A stretch of DNA of 64,000 nucleotides from assembly GCA_964030475.1 (NCBI GenBank), contig CAXIPT010000001.1, positions 11,995,823 to 12,059,822 on the forward strand, written 5' to 3'. A program made the translations under genes and the position numbers. The notes below the pieces were generated by a model. The model saw only the letters and a list, made by a program, of their open reading frames with translations, did no database searches and was not told where the DNA came from. Below, one piece after another: positions 21,310 through 32,800 of the stretch (position 1 is its first letter; the number at the start of each line of letters is the position of its first letter). The stretch is from Tethya wilhelma. Taxonomy: Eukaryota; Porifera; Demospongiae; Tethyida; Tethyidae.

Positions 21310-23330
21310 TTATCTATGGGAAGAAAAAATGAGTGAAAGCATTAGTTCTTGCAAATGGTCAACAGAGCTGATAAGGATATATAGTTTGTTTGAGTAGGTT
21401 TCTGAGTGACAGGGAGTTGGGATAACATGGACCATTCTGAATAACAATCCTAGCTTCAGATGAAGCCGTCTTTCTTCCAGGGATGGCAGATCAAATAAAT
21501 TAGTAACTAAGTCACTGTATGTTGCATATCCCATTGATGCAAACTTTTGGGCGTTCTCCAGCATCTTCTTGTCTCTCACTAAATGTGGTAGGGATGCTAT
21601 AGCCTTTCTAGATATGATCACATATTTATGTAACATCTTGCAACATTGTGAAGTCGTGTGCATCAGATATGACCTTAGGATATCATCAGCAAAAAGATTG
21701 AGAATGGTTGTGCTGAAAGACTGACTGTATTAGGCAAGTCATCAATATAGATAAGGAAGAGCAGTGGGCCCAAAACAGCCTTGCAGGACTCCAGACACAA
21801 TATGTACACTGTCGGACTCAAACACATGACTACCACAGTTTGTTTTCTGTTGGCAAGATACCGTATAGCGGGAAATTTTCGTGGGGGAAAATTTTTGTGA
21901 ATTTTGCTGTTTGGCAGCTTTCCGCGAAAATTTTCCCCCACGAAATTTGTAAGGTATGTGGTCGTCACGTATAGTTGAGACGCAATCCACGAAAATTTTC
22001 CCCGCGAATTTCTATTCAAGACGAAAACGCAAAAATTTTCCCCCACAAAAATTTCCCGCTATATGGTCTAGTTGTTGAGCCGGCAAGTGATTTGGTTGTT
22101 GTCTAAGGCGTTCAGTTTTGACATGAATGGTGAATGAGGCACAGAGTCAAAAGCCTTGCGGAATTTAAAGAAAACCACACGTTTCTTTACCAGCCTCCAG
22201 AGTTGTTAGCCACTCATTAACGCAGTGAATTAGGGTTGTGATCTTCCTTCAAGGAATCCCCATTGAAAGGCATGAGAGGATGATGCATTTTTAAATGGTC
22301 CATAATGATGGTATATATGTGATGCTTAGGCAATCTTTAAGAGAGAGATCGGATGGTGGTTACATGGGGACAAAGTGACTGAGTCTGGGGTACAGGAACT
22401 ATCATGGCTTTTTTCCATCAAAAAGACAGGTTGAACAGTTTAGTTAGACTCAGTGCAATACTTGTAGACTTGAGCATTTTGGCAGAAATACTATCACAAC
22501 CGTTCAATTTGGTTACATGCATGTAGATTGATTAACTGTGCAAATACCTCTTGTTTGGAACATATAGTAGATCATCAGGGGTATTGAAATGATCTGTATA
22601 AGGATTAATTGCTGGACATGACAGGAGGAAAAGTAAGACTTTAGTATTGATGCTTTGTCAACATCTATTTCATATATTGAGCTATCATGAGAGAGGGTTG
22701 ATTGTTTAACTTAATTGTTTTCCGGAATTTCTCAAGTCCTTGGGGTTCAGTTTATGAAGGTAGCTTGGTGCAGGTGCTGTAAGATATGGTTTTGAACATG
22801 CTTGTAATTTTGGTACTATCCTCATTGATTGAACAATTATCATGGAAGGTTGTTGCATGATGAGATGCATTCTGACATAGAATTGATGATGCAATTGCTT
22901 CAGGATTCATTAATATTTTGACATCATCAGTAAAAATAGAGTAGCAGTCAAATGTGTCTATTAGATTGCTGGCTTTCTCCCAGTCGGCGAAGTCGTACCT
23001 CTAGATCAGTCGCCCTTTCTGATTGGCACACTTCACTACCTCACTTTAGCATTCAAGTTAAAAGTTAACATGAATGTCTTTGATGGTCTGTTGATGAGAG
23101 TGGAGACACTGGAGAGATGGTATTGCACAACTGAATAAGATCAGGGGAAGATATATTAATTTGATCAATGATAGCACTGTGGTTACAAGACAGGCCTAGA
23201 TAGGTGAAGTAATTGACTATTTGACAAAGCATGAAAGTATCCGAGATACTAACTAACTGGTTGTACAAAGAGTGAACTTTGTTGACAAAGTCTATATAAA
23301 ATCACCAATTATGAAAAGTGACAAGGATCA
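21310..23330 (-). pseudogene. LINE endonuclease-RT relic with MITE inserted in the RT
   Basis: Reading leftwards from about 23330: possible endonuclease pieces (FIDFVNKVHS, then a C-terminal NHSAIIDQI), then RT motif FFKFRKAFDSVPHSPFM (about 22110-22170). It is interrupted by the MITE at 21861-22067, then resumes with VLGPLLFLIYIDDLPNTV and a shifted LFADD-like piece (about 21690-21790), and ends with LPSLEERRLHLKLGLLFRMV (about 21440). It differs from the 8.3-kb LINE in sequence and looks like a different clade. Frame changes make it inactive. Confidence 0.65.
21861..22067. mobile_element. TATAGCGGG-type MITE, copy 4 (inside LINE)
   Basis: CCGTATAGCGGGAAATTTTC to AAAATTTCCCGCTATATGG. It is the closest relative of copy 2 at 12979-13170. 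Its position inside a LINE RT reading frame shows that it is younger than that LINE. Confidence 0.85.
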
Positions 23331-23910
23331 AGCCGGACAGGGTGGATAACAGGGTATCTGCTGCCACAGAATTCTTTACACAATCTAACATCCATTCAAT
23401 CTTGTTTTAATGATTTGATGTTTTCATTATTGTAATAATATAATATCATAAACCAATCATGTAACACTAAGAGTGACAATTAAGTTGATTTGGACATTTT
23501 ATGCATATGAATCTTGTGAGCAATAACCATGAATTTCAATCTTGAAACTTGTAACAGGGATCGTTCTTGAACAGTTATGTCACTCATGCTTCATAGCAGA
23601 CCTGCTAACTTTCTTTCACCTGAAGACACCATCACATACAAGGGGGCCTGTGGTATAACAGTGAATCAGAAGGGATCATTAGTTCAGGACAGTCACACTA
23701 ATAACAAAGTGACATCATGCAAGAAATGTACTGAAGGAGATCAAGGATCAATGCACTCAGACAGGGGTACAGTCACAAATGGAGTACATTTTGCAACCAT
23801 CCTGTCCTGGGTGGATGATATTGCTAGAAGCTTTGTCTTACAAATTTGAGATTCAGTCTTTTTTTTAGAACCAGCTTGGTCAGATGCTAATTTACAAGCC
23901 TATAATATTA
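23331..23910. other. Unassigned stretch
   Basis: One open frame (23577-23849, plus, 90 residues, with CGITVNQKGS and CKKCTEGDQG) is not recognised and has no splice context; it is possibly a transposon fragment. Confidence 0.3.
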
Positions 23911-24172
23911 CAAGTAAAAAAAAACATTGGAAATGTAATGAGACACAGGAATGGCTAAATCGTAAAAAGAACGCAAACAAGATGGAATGGCTGGTTAAAG
24001 TGTGCAGAATTCTTCCTGTATGGGCTGCATTTAACAATCTCCTTATTGAGTCTCTCATTTTGCCCACAGGAAGAATTCCTTACACTCTAACAGCCATTCC
24101 ATCTTGTTTGCGTTCTTTTTACGATTTAACCATTCCTGTGTCTCATTACATTTCCAATGTTTTTTATACTTG
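23911..24172. mobile_element. 262-bp hairpin element, copy 2
   Basis: Nearly the same as 17433-17694, including spacer and about 100 bp of right flank. After the point where copy 1 meets the N (17794), this copy continues into GCGGTGGGCTGCTGAGC. Confidence 0.8.
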
Positions 24173-25753
24173 TTTGTTCTCATTTTTCCATAATTCTACA
24201 AATTACATTTGAGTTGGTGTGTGTAGCTAGCTACTGAGCTAGTAGTCTGGCAAACCAGACTCACTGAGCCAGCGGTGGGCTGCTGAGCTGGTACTTGACT
24301 GAAGTCACAAGTTGTGTAGCCTGCTTGATACTGAAGTGAAACACACATCTCAGTCATTTGGAGGCAGGAGCTGTATCATAAGATTTACTTGTCTTTCTAT
24401 ATGTTATGATAATCAAAGTCCTGATTCATCTCTTAAGAAGAGCAACCAGGTATCACAAAATAGTTCCAGGCAACTTCAGTGCATTTAATTCCAAATAACG
24501 CACACTTTTGTGTGTGGAAAGGGTTGTCAATTCGAATTTTCTAGAAGCTAATGAATTATGCATGAGTGTAGAAATTAATGGCGGCAATATAGAGGAGGCG
24601 CTTTTCACCTTGTATCTAGCTACTCAATGAGAGGCGCTAAAAACCAATGGCAAAAGCGACTGTACCGGAAGAAACCAAGTTTGTTCGTTCAAGAATCAGC
24701 TTCTAAAAGTGAATAGTCTCTGAGAAAAGTTGAGCCAAGATAGAAAAAGAAGAAGAATAAGAAGAACATGGAGAAAATTGGAGGTTTGGCATGTTTGTGT
24801 TTGTTACTTTAGCAATGTTTTTAGGCCATGTTTTTGGGCTCATTAGAAAGAGAATGAGCTAAATAGCAGCTTTAGAATCCTTTTAGTGCTAAGCGCTCAG
24901 TTTTCACAGAATTAGTCGCGTGTATATTTTTATTGCGCTAATGGGTCATCCGTGCCATTCCTGTGTACCCAGTACTACCGTACTGGGAATATTGATTCCA
25001 TTTCCCCCTCTCATTTTGAATGGCTAATCACATCAATATAAGGATATGAAAGTAGTGGGTCTGGAGAGGCCTACCAAACATCTCACTACAATACATGCTG
25101 AGTATTCAATATGAGAGAATAGATGAATGTATAGTTATGAGTCTTTGGAATAATCATTCTAAGACTAGAAAAATACTCTACAACTATAAATTGCAAGTCT
25201 CTCCTACAAGACATACTCTGGAATGCTCAGTGTACATGTCACTTAACATGCTATCACATCTACCCTTGATAGTCAGAGGCATGTTCCTGCATGATCCAAA
25301 ATTAGATGAAAATTGGCAGCCAATCATCATCCATTTTTTTAAATGATTCGTCTACAATTAAAAATCATCCTTAATTAAAATTATTATTTAAATAAGCAGT
25401 TGTCACAGTTTTACACTCTCCTTCGAGGCCATCTAAAGGGGTTGGATCTTGGACATAGGAGTCATATGGGCTTAAGTTGATGATTGAGGTGGAGATGATA
25501 TACACTTCTTTTGTAGCCTTCTTCGAGTAACTGGTAATGAAGAATTAAGTTTTAAGTGTGATTAGTCACATTGTATATATCTGGTACTGATATATAATTA
25601 TCAGACAACCCAAATATTAACAAGAGGAGATTGACACAAGACTAAAGTGCATCTCTTTGCATCATCCTACCTGATGTTACGAACCTTACTAGACACCTTT
25701 ATCAATTTCTTCTTGCTCCAACGAACCATTGGTATGTGTAGAGTACAAGATTA
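24173..25753. other. Unassigned stretch containing the inverted copy of 11.9-12.1 kb
   Basis: 25430-25632 is the inverted partner of 11914-12100. An open frame at 25095-25346 (83 residues, plus) is not recognised. About 24590-24790 contains GGCGC and GAAGAAGAATAAGAAG tracts. No gene is supported. Confidence 0.35.
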
Positions 25754-26420
25754 TTGACAGCAGGTGGATATGGAAAGACTAGCTGTCATCCTTGTGCATT
25801 TGAATGGATTCCAGACCACAAGAGAAGCAAACACACTGAAGACATTGACTCATGCAGAAAGTATGCATCACACCACCCAACTCTCACTCCTGGAATCTTG
25901 ACTATTTGTCGCCCACAAAGAGTTTGTAGTGGGCTTGAAGTGATAAAATCTCATGAGCATCCATTCAAGACTTTCCTGATACTATTTGCAAGACCAACAA
26001 AAATTAGTTATTATAATTATGACAATAGTTGTAAACTACATCAAAATGTTTAAATCAAGATGGGAAAAAAAACTTCAAGCAACAAGGTTCTTTTTTTGAT
26101 TGTTTCCACTGGTGTGGGCTTGTAGGATGTTCCAGTGGATACTCTCTCAACAAATACTCCCCCCCCCCACTCAAGACATAGTGGTTTCATGTAAGCAATC
26201 TATCCGTTTTATCCTCTGAAGACTGGCATTAGCCTGCTCATTCACTTGTGAGTCAATAGCTGCTAAAATTTTTCTCGTGAAGCTTTTATTTGCTATTTTT
26301 AACATGCAGACAAGATAGAGCTAAGTTAGATTTAAGTATATAATTTATGCTACCATTGAATTTCATTCAAAATTAGACTGAATCATTATAATAATAATGG
26401 ATAGTAAAAAATTAAAATGG
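25754..26420 (+). pseudogene. KDZ-like transposase relic, copy 1
   Basis: The frame reads KTSCHPCAFEW, then HHPTLTPGILTICRPQRVCS, LEVIKSHEHPFKTF, YDNSCKLHQNV, then (shifted) FFDCFHWCGLVGCSSGYSLN and a CESIAA stretch. The order PGIxTIxCPxxxCxGxEVM, then YDNACKLH, then FHWxGHxGCS, then SQxNEQAN is one I recall from KDZ-type (CxC-domain) transposases of invertebrates. Frameshifts and a C-run at 26160 break it. The family is inferred, not proven. Confidence 0.45.
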
Positions 26421-26841
26421 TACTAAATTTCACTCAAAATTATGAATTAACATCCGATCATGGATGAAAATCAATTTACTATCTGGGGGCATACTTTCCT
26501 AGGAAAATTTTGTTAAAATTAGAAGCTCTGAGATCAATTCTGTGCCATTTGGCTCCAACCTAAAGTGTGGTACAATTATAGTATGTACTGGGTTTCATTT
26601 TGTGTTTAACTGCTGGTAGTTGAGGCCTTGAACAATATACACAAAAGCACACAAACACAACCCTTGGCAGGGTTGTGTTTAAACTGGTAGGGAGAGCGTA
26701 GGCTCCTGGCTTTGTTAGCCTTACCCCAAATTTCCACTGTGGTACAACAGATATGTGAAATTGTGTTTCAGTCTCACTAGTTTCCTGCATTATTAAATTA
26801 ATTTACACAAAATTTTACTCTTAGAATCATGTAATATGCAG
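26421..26841. other. Downstream of RPF1; nothing recognised
   Basis: Probably includes the RPF1 3' untranslated region and poly(A) signal on the minus strand. A small inverted pair GCACACAAACACAACCCT / AGGGTTGTGTTTAAACTGG sits at about 26646-26690. Confidence 0.35.
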
Positions 26842-29800
26842 TCAGAGATGAAACTTTCTTCTACTTCTATCCATTTCAGATCTCTGTAGAAAAAGTTAAA
26901 AGTGAAGTACATATAAATGGCAAGAAGTTTAATCAATTAAGGGTGGTCGGACATAGCAACACGAGAATATCGTGCGGGCAGGAAGAATTGCGTCATAATT
27001 GTGTCGTTTAACATTACCACAAACCTCAACCGGAAGTATAGAATGATTGCGCATGAAGATTCTGCGTGGGATCTTACAACTAGACAGCTGGCTACTTTTT
27101 TGTTGCTTTTTTTACAACACAACAAGGCCTCATCAAAGGGAAAGAGATCTTCAAAAGAGGCTGACACCAGGTGGCAAGTATTCAAGATGCCTGGAAGCAA
27201 CAGAAAATATTTAACAGTACTATACATATCAATAACCAGTAATTGGGTAAGTATCAATTGAATGGTTTGTATTCCAGAAGTATAGAGCTAGTGTAAATAT
27301 TATATATTCAATGCCAGAAAATAAAGTGTCTAGGAACTGGCTGGCTTTCAGGTGGACCATCAAGACGACTCCGATACAGCAAGAGAGATGGATGGTATAG
27401 TATATGAGCTGGTTTCCTAAGACAGAACAGATGGATGCTAAATCCAACTTGAAACTCAATGACGAGGAACTTTGCTGTTGAGGAGACAAAGTACGGTCCA
27501 AAAGACTCCAAACAAGGGTGAATTTCTGCCAATATAAATTGTTTTGTACCACAAGGTAACCAGTACGATGTTGTCACTCATACTATAAAATCTGTAAAAA
27601 AAAAAACAAGAAAAGAAAAAAAAACAACAAAACTTGTGATCAACAAAAAACCAAACAGTATTTTATTTTGCTTACAAGATTGAGCGTATCTGTAGAATCT
27701 CTGCTGCATATGAAAAGTGCTCTGCTACTTCAAGGTGTACAGATGCCATACTGAAAGAAGAAGAATGATACAAGAAGTGAGACAAACATGCACAAGTCAA
27801 GAGTACGTATACGTACTATCCTAAACAGCTATAGCCTGGTAATTTTTCGTTTTTGTTGTACACAAGTGTATATACCTTTCCATAATGATGTTTTCTAAAA
27901 AAAAAAAAAAAATCACTTCAAACATTCATACTTAGCACACACACAGAGTAGATGCATGCAGAATCACATTTCATGGTAATAGTAAAGACACATGGAGCTA
28001 TAGACCATACACCACACTAGCAAATCAGTTCACTCATCATGGTACATGATAAATTTGCAGTACTATATTGGATTACCTTCCTTTCAGAACAGAACTTGAG
28101 CTAGTCCCAGAGTTTCACAGCAGTATGGAAGCATCACCAGTATGACTGAAGCTAAGACAGAGGCTTGGATCTTGAGAAACCAATGACAAAGCAGTGTGGC
28201 TCATTTCATCTCGGTGCTCTTCAATTAGAGAGAAAACAGTCAGTCACTTTGAGGTGAAGTTAGCAGCATTGAGTAGACCAGTCTGACCTCCAGTAATACC
28301 TCAACCATTGCTCTCCTTGTCACCAACCATAACTATACTAGGCACATGCAAAGCATGGGTGGGGCGAGCCTGAGCGAAATTTGGGTAGACTTGTATGAAC
28401 AAGCTACATAGTGATACTCTGCTTTAGCTATTGTTAATCAATCTGTTGATCAATGAGTTTGAGCTATGGCTTGAGATGCTGAGCAACTGTCATATTGAAT
28501 TGCCCAGAGATCAGGATAAACTGATTGGTTTTATCTGGTCCTGTCTACTGTAACATGTGTCTACTTGCAATAATGAATTGTTTTACTATACACATATATA
28601 GAGGCTGGACTGGTCCCCCTTGGTCCTTGGTCTATTTTAACTGGTCTCTTGCTTTCCTGCTCTATAGCTATTCTCTGCTCCTTTTTTTGTTCCATCATTC
28701 AATCAGTGATGTCCTGACAGCTACAGTATGCTTGATCTGTCTTCAGAAGATGGCCCTGACTCAGACCATGATTACCTATGATCAGACTGGACCTATTTTT
28801 TTGCTTTTGTTGCTTGATTGTTTGCTCCATTGCTGCTCTCTATATTTGCAGGTCTGAGATGGTCTTCTGCGCTAGCAGCTAGCTGCTGACTGGTCTGTTT
28901 CGTTCCGTTTTTACTTCTCTCAACTCTGACAAGTCTCCACGTGTTTCTCTCCAACTTTTCTCATGGGAATTCGTTAAATTAAAACATACGGAAATGCGCG
29001 AATTGACGTACGAGCACGAGCTAGCTTCCGGTTTCATTGAGACTATTTAGAAATGCGCGGAAAGACGTACGGGACAGACAGACAAACAGACAAACAGACA
29101 CCGCGAGCTGCCGACATGACTAAGAGGGGGCTCGCTCAGGCTCGCCCCAATTAGCTGGCCGTTCTGTAGCAGCTACCACGATCACAAAAGATTTCACTCT
29201 GGTCTGCCACGTGTACAAATTATTTTCTACTCGCGTTCAATACTAAATAAACCACGTAGGCAGACAATCCACTTCAAAGGAGCAGCTTCTTTGATGTACC
29301 GCTTTTCGTAAAATCTCTCTTTGTGATCACTGCAAGAGTGCCAAATTTACAACACAAACTGCCTGATGTCAGCTCTTTAGAAGTACGTATTCTTTTTCCA
29401 TTTATTTGTCCCTGGTTGGTTAGATCAGTGGGTGTGGCGAAAAAAAATCGAACAAAGATAGTGGAAGCAGCCAAGAAATGGTGAAAAACGATACGTAGAA
29501 GTGTTCAGCAGCTAAAAATAAGTAGGTATACCTCCTTTTTGGTTCTTCGATCGTTCTAGTTTGTGTTGAAATAGATGCGATAGGCAGAAAACTGGAAGTC
29601 AGTGAAAAAGCTGCTATTCAGAAAAAAAAAATTCTAGCATGCTCAGTATAGCTAGATATCCATTAGCGCTACCTGTTTGTGTAAAAATCTGGACAGAAAA
29701 GTTGATATTTTGTGTCTTTTACAAGTTGGAAATTTCCCTAGCAACGCGGTGCGTGGGCATGTCCGACCACCCTTAATTCCCAAGTAATTGAAAAGGTCAC

Positions 29801-32800
29801 ACCATAAAGCAGAATGACCACATAATCCCTCCATTATTGCTCATTCCAATACAGCTTAAAATGTTACATTCACTTATTTTGCTACATGTATAGTATTTCA
29901 TAAATCAAATTCTGAATACCTTGTGCATCCAAATGTACTCTCCAAATTTTGAATCAAATGTCCCTTTTTGTAAAGTTCTTAGTTTGAGTGTGAAGCGTGG
30001 ACCTAGTTCTTGTAAACCAACTTTTTTGGCATTTCTAAAGATATACCTATAAGTAAAATAAGTACAGTACAATATTTGTAGAGTGTCCCCAAAAAATATT
30101 ATCACAATTTCAGGCACTTCCTAGGAGTATAAAAAATGCCACCTTAGTGTAGTAGCTAGAGTTTAGAAGCACAGATCACAACCAATAAGTCCCTTGCTGT
30201 ATACATAATTATACCATAGATTGTGAAATTTTCAGTGCTAAGAAATTTTTGCCATGTAGTCTACAGAAAGCCTGCAAAAATCCATACATTTTATCAAACA
30301 TTTTGATTTTGTATTGGACACGAGGGGGGATAATGATATTCATGAGTCTAGGGTTTTGCACAGAGCCAACTGCTTTTTCAATCAGTCAAAGGGCAATTCT
30401 AATGCTAGGAGAAGCTATAGCTTCAAATTTTCTGCAAGCACAAGTTCAAGTGCTTTTGATTAATACAAAATTTACATGTTAGTGGCAAGCATTTCAAAAC
30501 ATCATAATTCTAGAATAATTATACCTAACTTTGAATTTTGGGCAAATTAGTACTGAGCCTGCTGGGGCCTCATGCAGCACTTGGTTTAAAGTGAAGTTTG
30601 ATGATTGCACTTTTGATACAGCTAGTTAGAAATTGTGTAGTGTAAGCAAGATCACTATACAGGCCATTTGGGTTCAACATACAAAAATGAGGTTTTAGTA
30701 TCGCTGCCTACCTGACAGTAGCACATTTGGCACGTTTTTGGGACCATACATAAAGTAGTTTAGCTCTTGTACTATCATTCCATGAAGTCTGTAGTCGTAA
30801 ATTGCAGTACTTTTTGACATATGAACTCTTTTACTAAGGACCTAAAATTTTTTCGTGCAATTTTGAATTTGGGCAAATCAGTACTGTACTATTCTGAGAC
30901 TCCAGACTTGGACATACTCTCCTTTATATTGCTGGCTATGTATCTTCCAGAGTGGATTAAGCAAAGCATCATGAAAAAATAAGAGTAGAAAATACAGACT
31001 ACAAAAAAGTATGCAAATATGGGAAGAATTCGGAAATGGCTACATGTATAATTATATTCATAGACCACAATGTTGTCACAACTACACTATATGACAGCTG
31101 TGCATAATGTGAAATTCATTTCCGGTAAGTTTGATAAAATTGAGGGCTTTCAGTAGAATGTGCATGCGAGTGGCAAAAATTAAATGCGTGAGAATTTAAA
31201 ACACATATCGATCTTTACTGAATTGGTTGAAGTGGTAAAAATTAAACATGTGACAAATGGTAGCAGAGAAAATTTCCCGACCTACGGTAGTTACTATTTC
31301 CTCTCCTCCCTCACCATGGATCAACAGATGCTTTTAACGATGGAGAATGATAACATATTTGCAAGTTCAATATCTACCTGTGGAATCTGAAGAAGATATA
31401 GTCCCTCTGGTTGTGGAAGGTGACCACTTGTCTTCCTTTGAATTGAGGATCATGAGGAAAGAGGGCTGCTAGCATCCTGCCCACTGTGTGGCCAAGTCTT
31501 GTTGTAAAGTTATTCAGCACTACCTCAGGCTGATGGGTAGTAGCTCTACCATGTCCCTTTAAGTAATAAATAGCTATAATCAGTGTCTGTAAATTTTGTA
31601 ATTAACAATAATTCTATGCCCAGGCTCTCTCCTTTGACCTTGCACTAACGGCAAGGAAAGAGAGAGCCTGGGATCCCACGTCACGCACATGACTCTACAG
31701 GTAGAATGCTAGTAGAACACAGATAATTGAGCATGGGCAGTCAAGTCTACGTAATCAGACTGCTCACGCATTTTGCATCTAAGGTCGCCGTACTTTTAGT
31801 TCAGTTCAGTTCTACTCAGTAAGTCATATGATAGAATGTACTTGTTTTGATCAAATTTGACTTTTGTATGACGAGTCGATTGAACCATATCTCACTCTAA
31901 ATAGCACACTACTAGAACGCTGCTAGCTACAAAGCAGCATTTAGAAAGCTAGCAAGCAAAGTTAGACTACTGCAGGAGAGCAAAAAAAGTACTAGTTTTG
32001 TTTCTTTGCCGCTAAACTCGAGGGAAAAAATCTAGATCAGCACGTGGATTGTGGTTGATTTTGCCCATGCTCATTTATTTGGGGTTCACATGCGTGATGT
32101 GGGATCCCAGGCTCTCTCTTTCCTTACGGTTAGTGCAAGGTCAAAGGAGAGAGCCTGGGTACGAGGCTACTTCAGTACAGTCATATACAAACATACTAAT
32201 ATTAAATTTACAGAGAAGAATGCAGAAACTTGTGCGTTATGATCTTCATGGTTAATGCACGGTAACTTTGATTTCAATGTGAGCGATAAAAGTCATCTTT
32301 TGATACTGTATAGCTAAAAATTTTCATGAAAAGGCAATTGCCAAACTTTTTGCGATTCAATTTCTAAGGATCAAACAGCCCTGCCTCAGCAGATATATTT
32401 TGTAGTAACTATTGACTCGTAATTGTAATTATTTCTGGTAGTTAATGACTGTAATTTATTTGTGCATGCTCAGTACTTTCTTTGTTGTTGTGTAGGCCTC
32501 ATCTTTGTTCTTTGTGGCGCCCACTGCCCTAGCCTATATGTGGATGTACATACTGTTATGTCACGTTTGCTTCTCGAGAATAATGAGATTTTGACATAGT
32601 CTCTTGTCAAGTTGAATCAGGGGGTTTACATGTCACTCCATTGGCGACGAAGATGCCGACATACCCACTAGCAGATCCACTCACTGGACATGCTACTGGC
32701 TAGCACCGGCAAACTGCACTCTCATTGGAAACATTCGAGAGTTCAAACCGGACAACCTTCATACTTGGAATGAGTTGAACTCTTCTTCTTGGCAAACAGC

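Noticed and set aside
27229..27577. Two overlapping minus-strand ORFs in the TTAA element as a transposase
   Set aside because: No acidic catalytic motif or zinc-binding pattern could be found, and they overlap each other in different frames.
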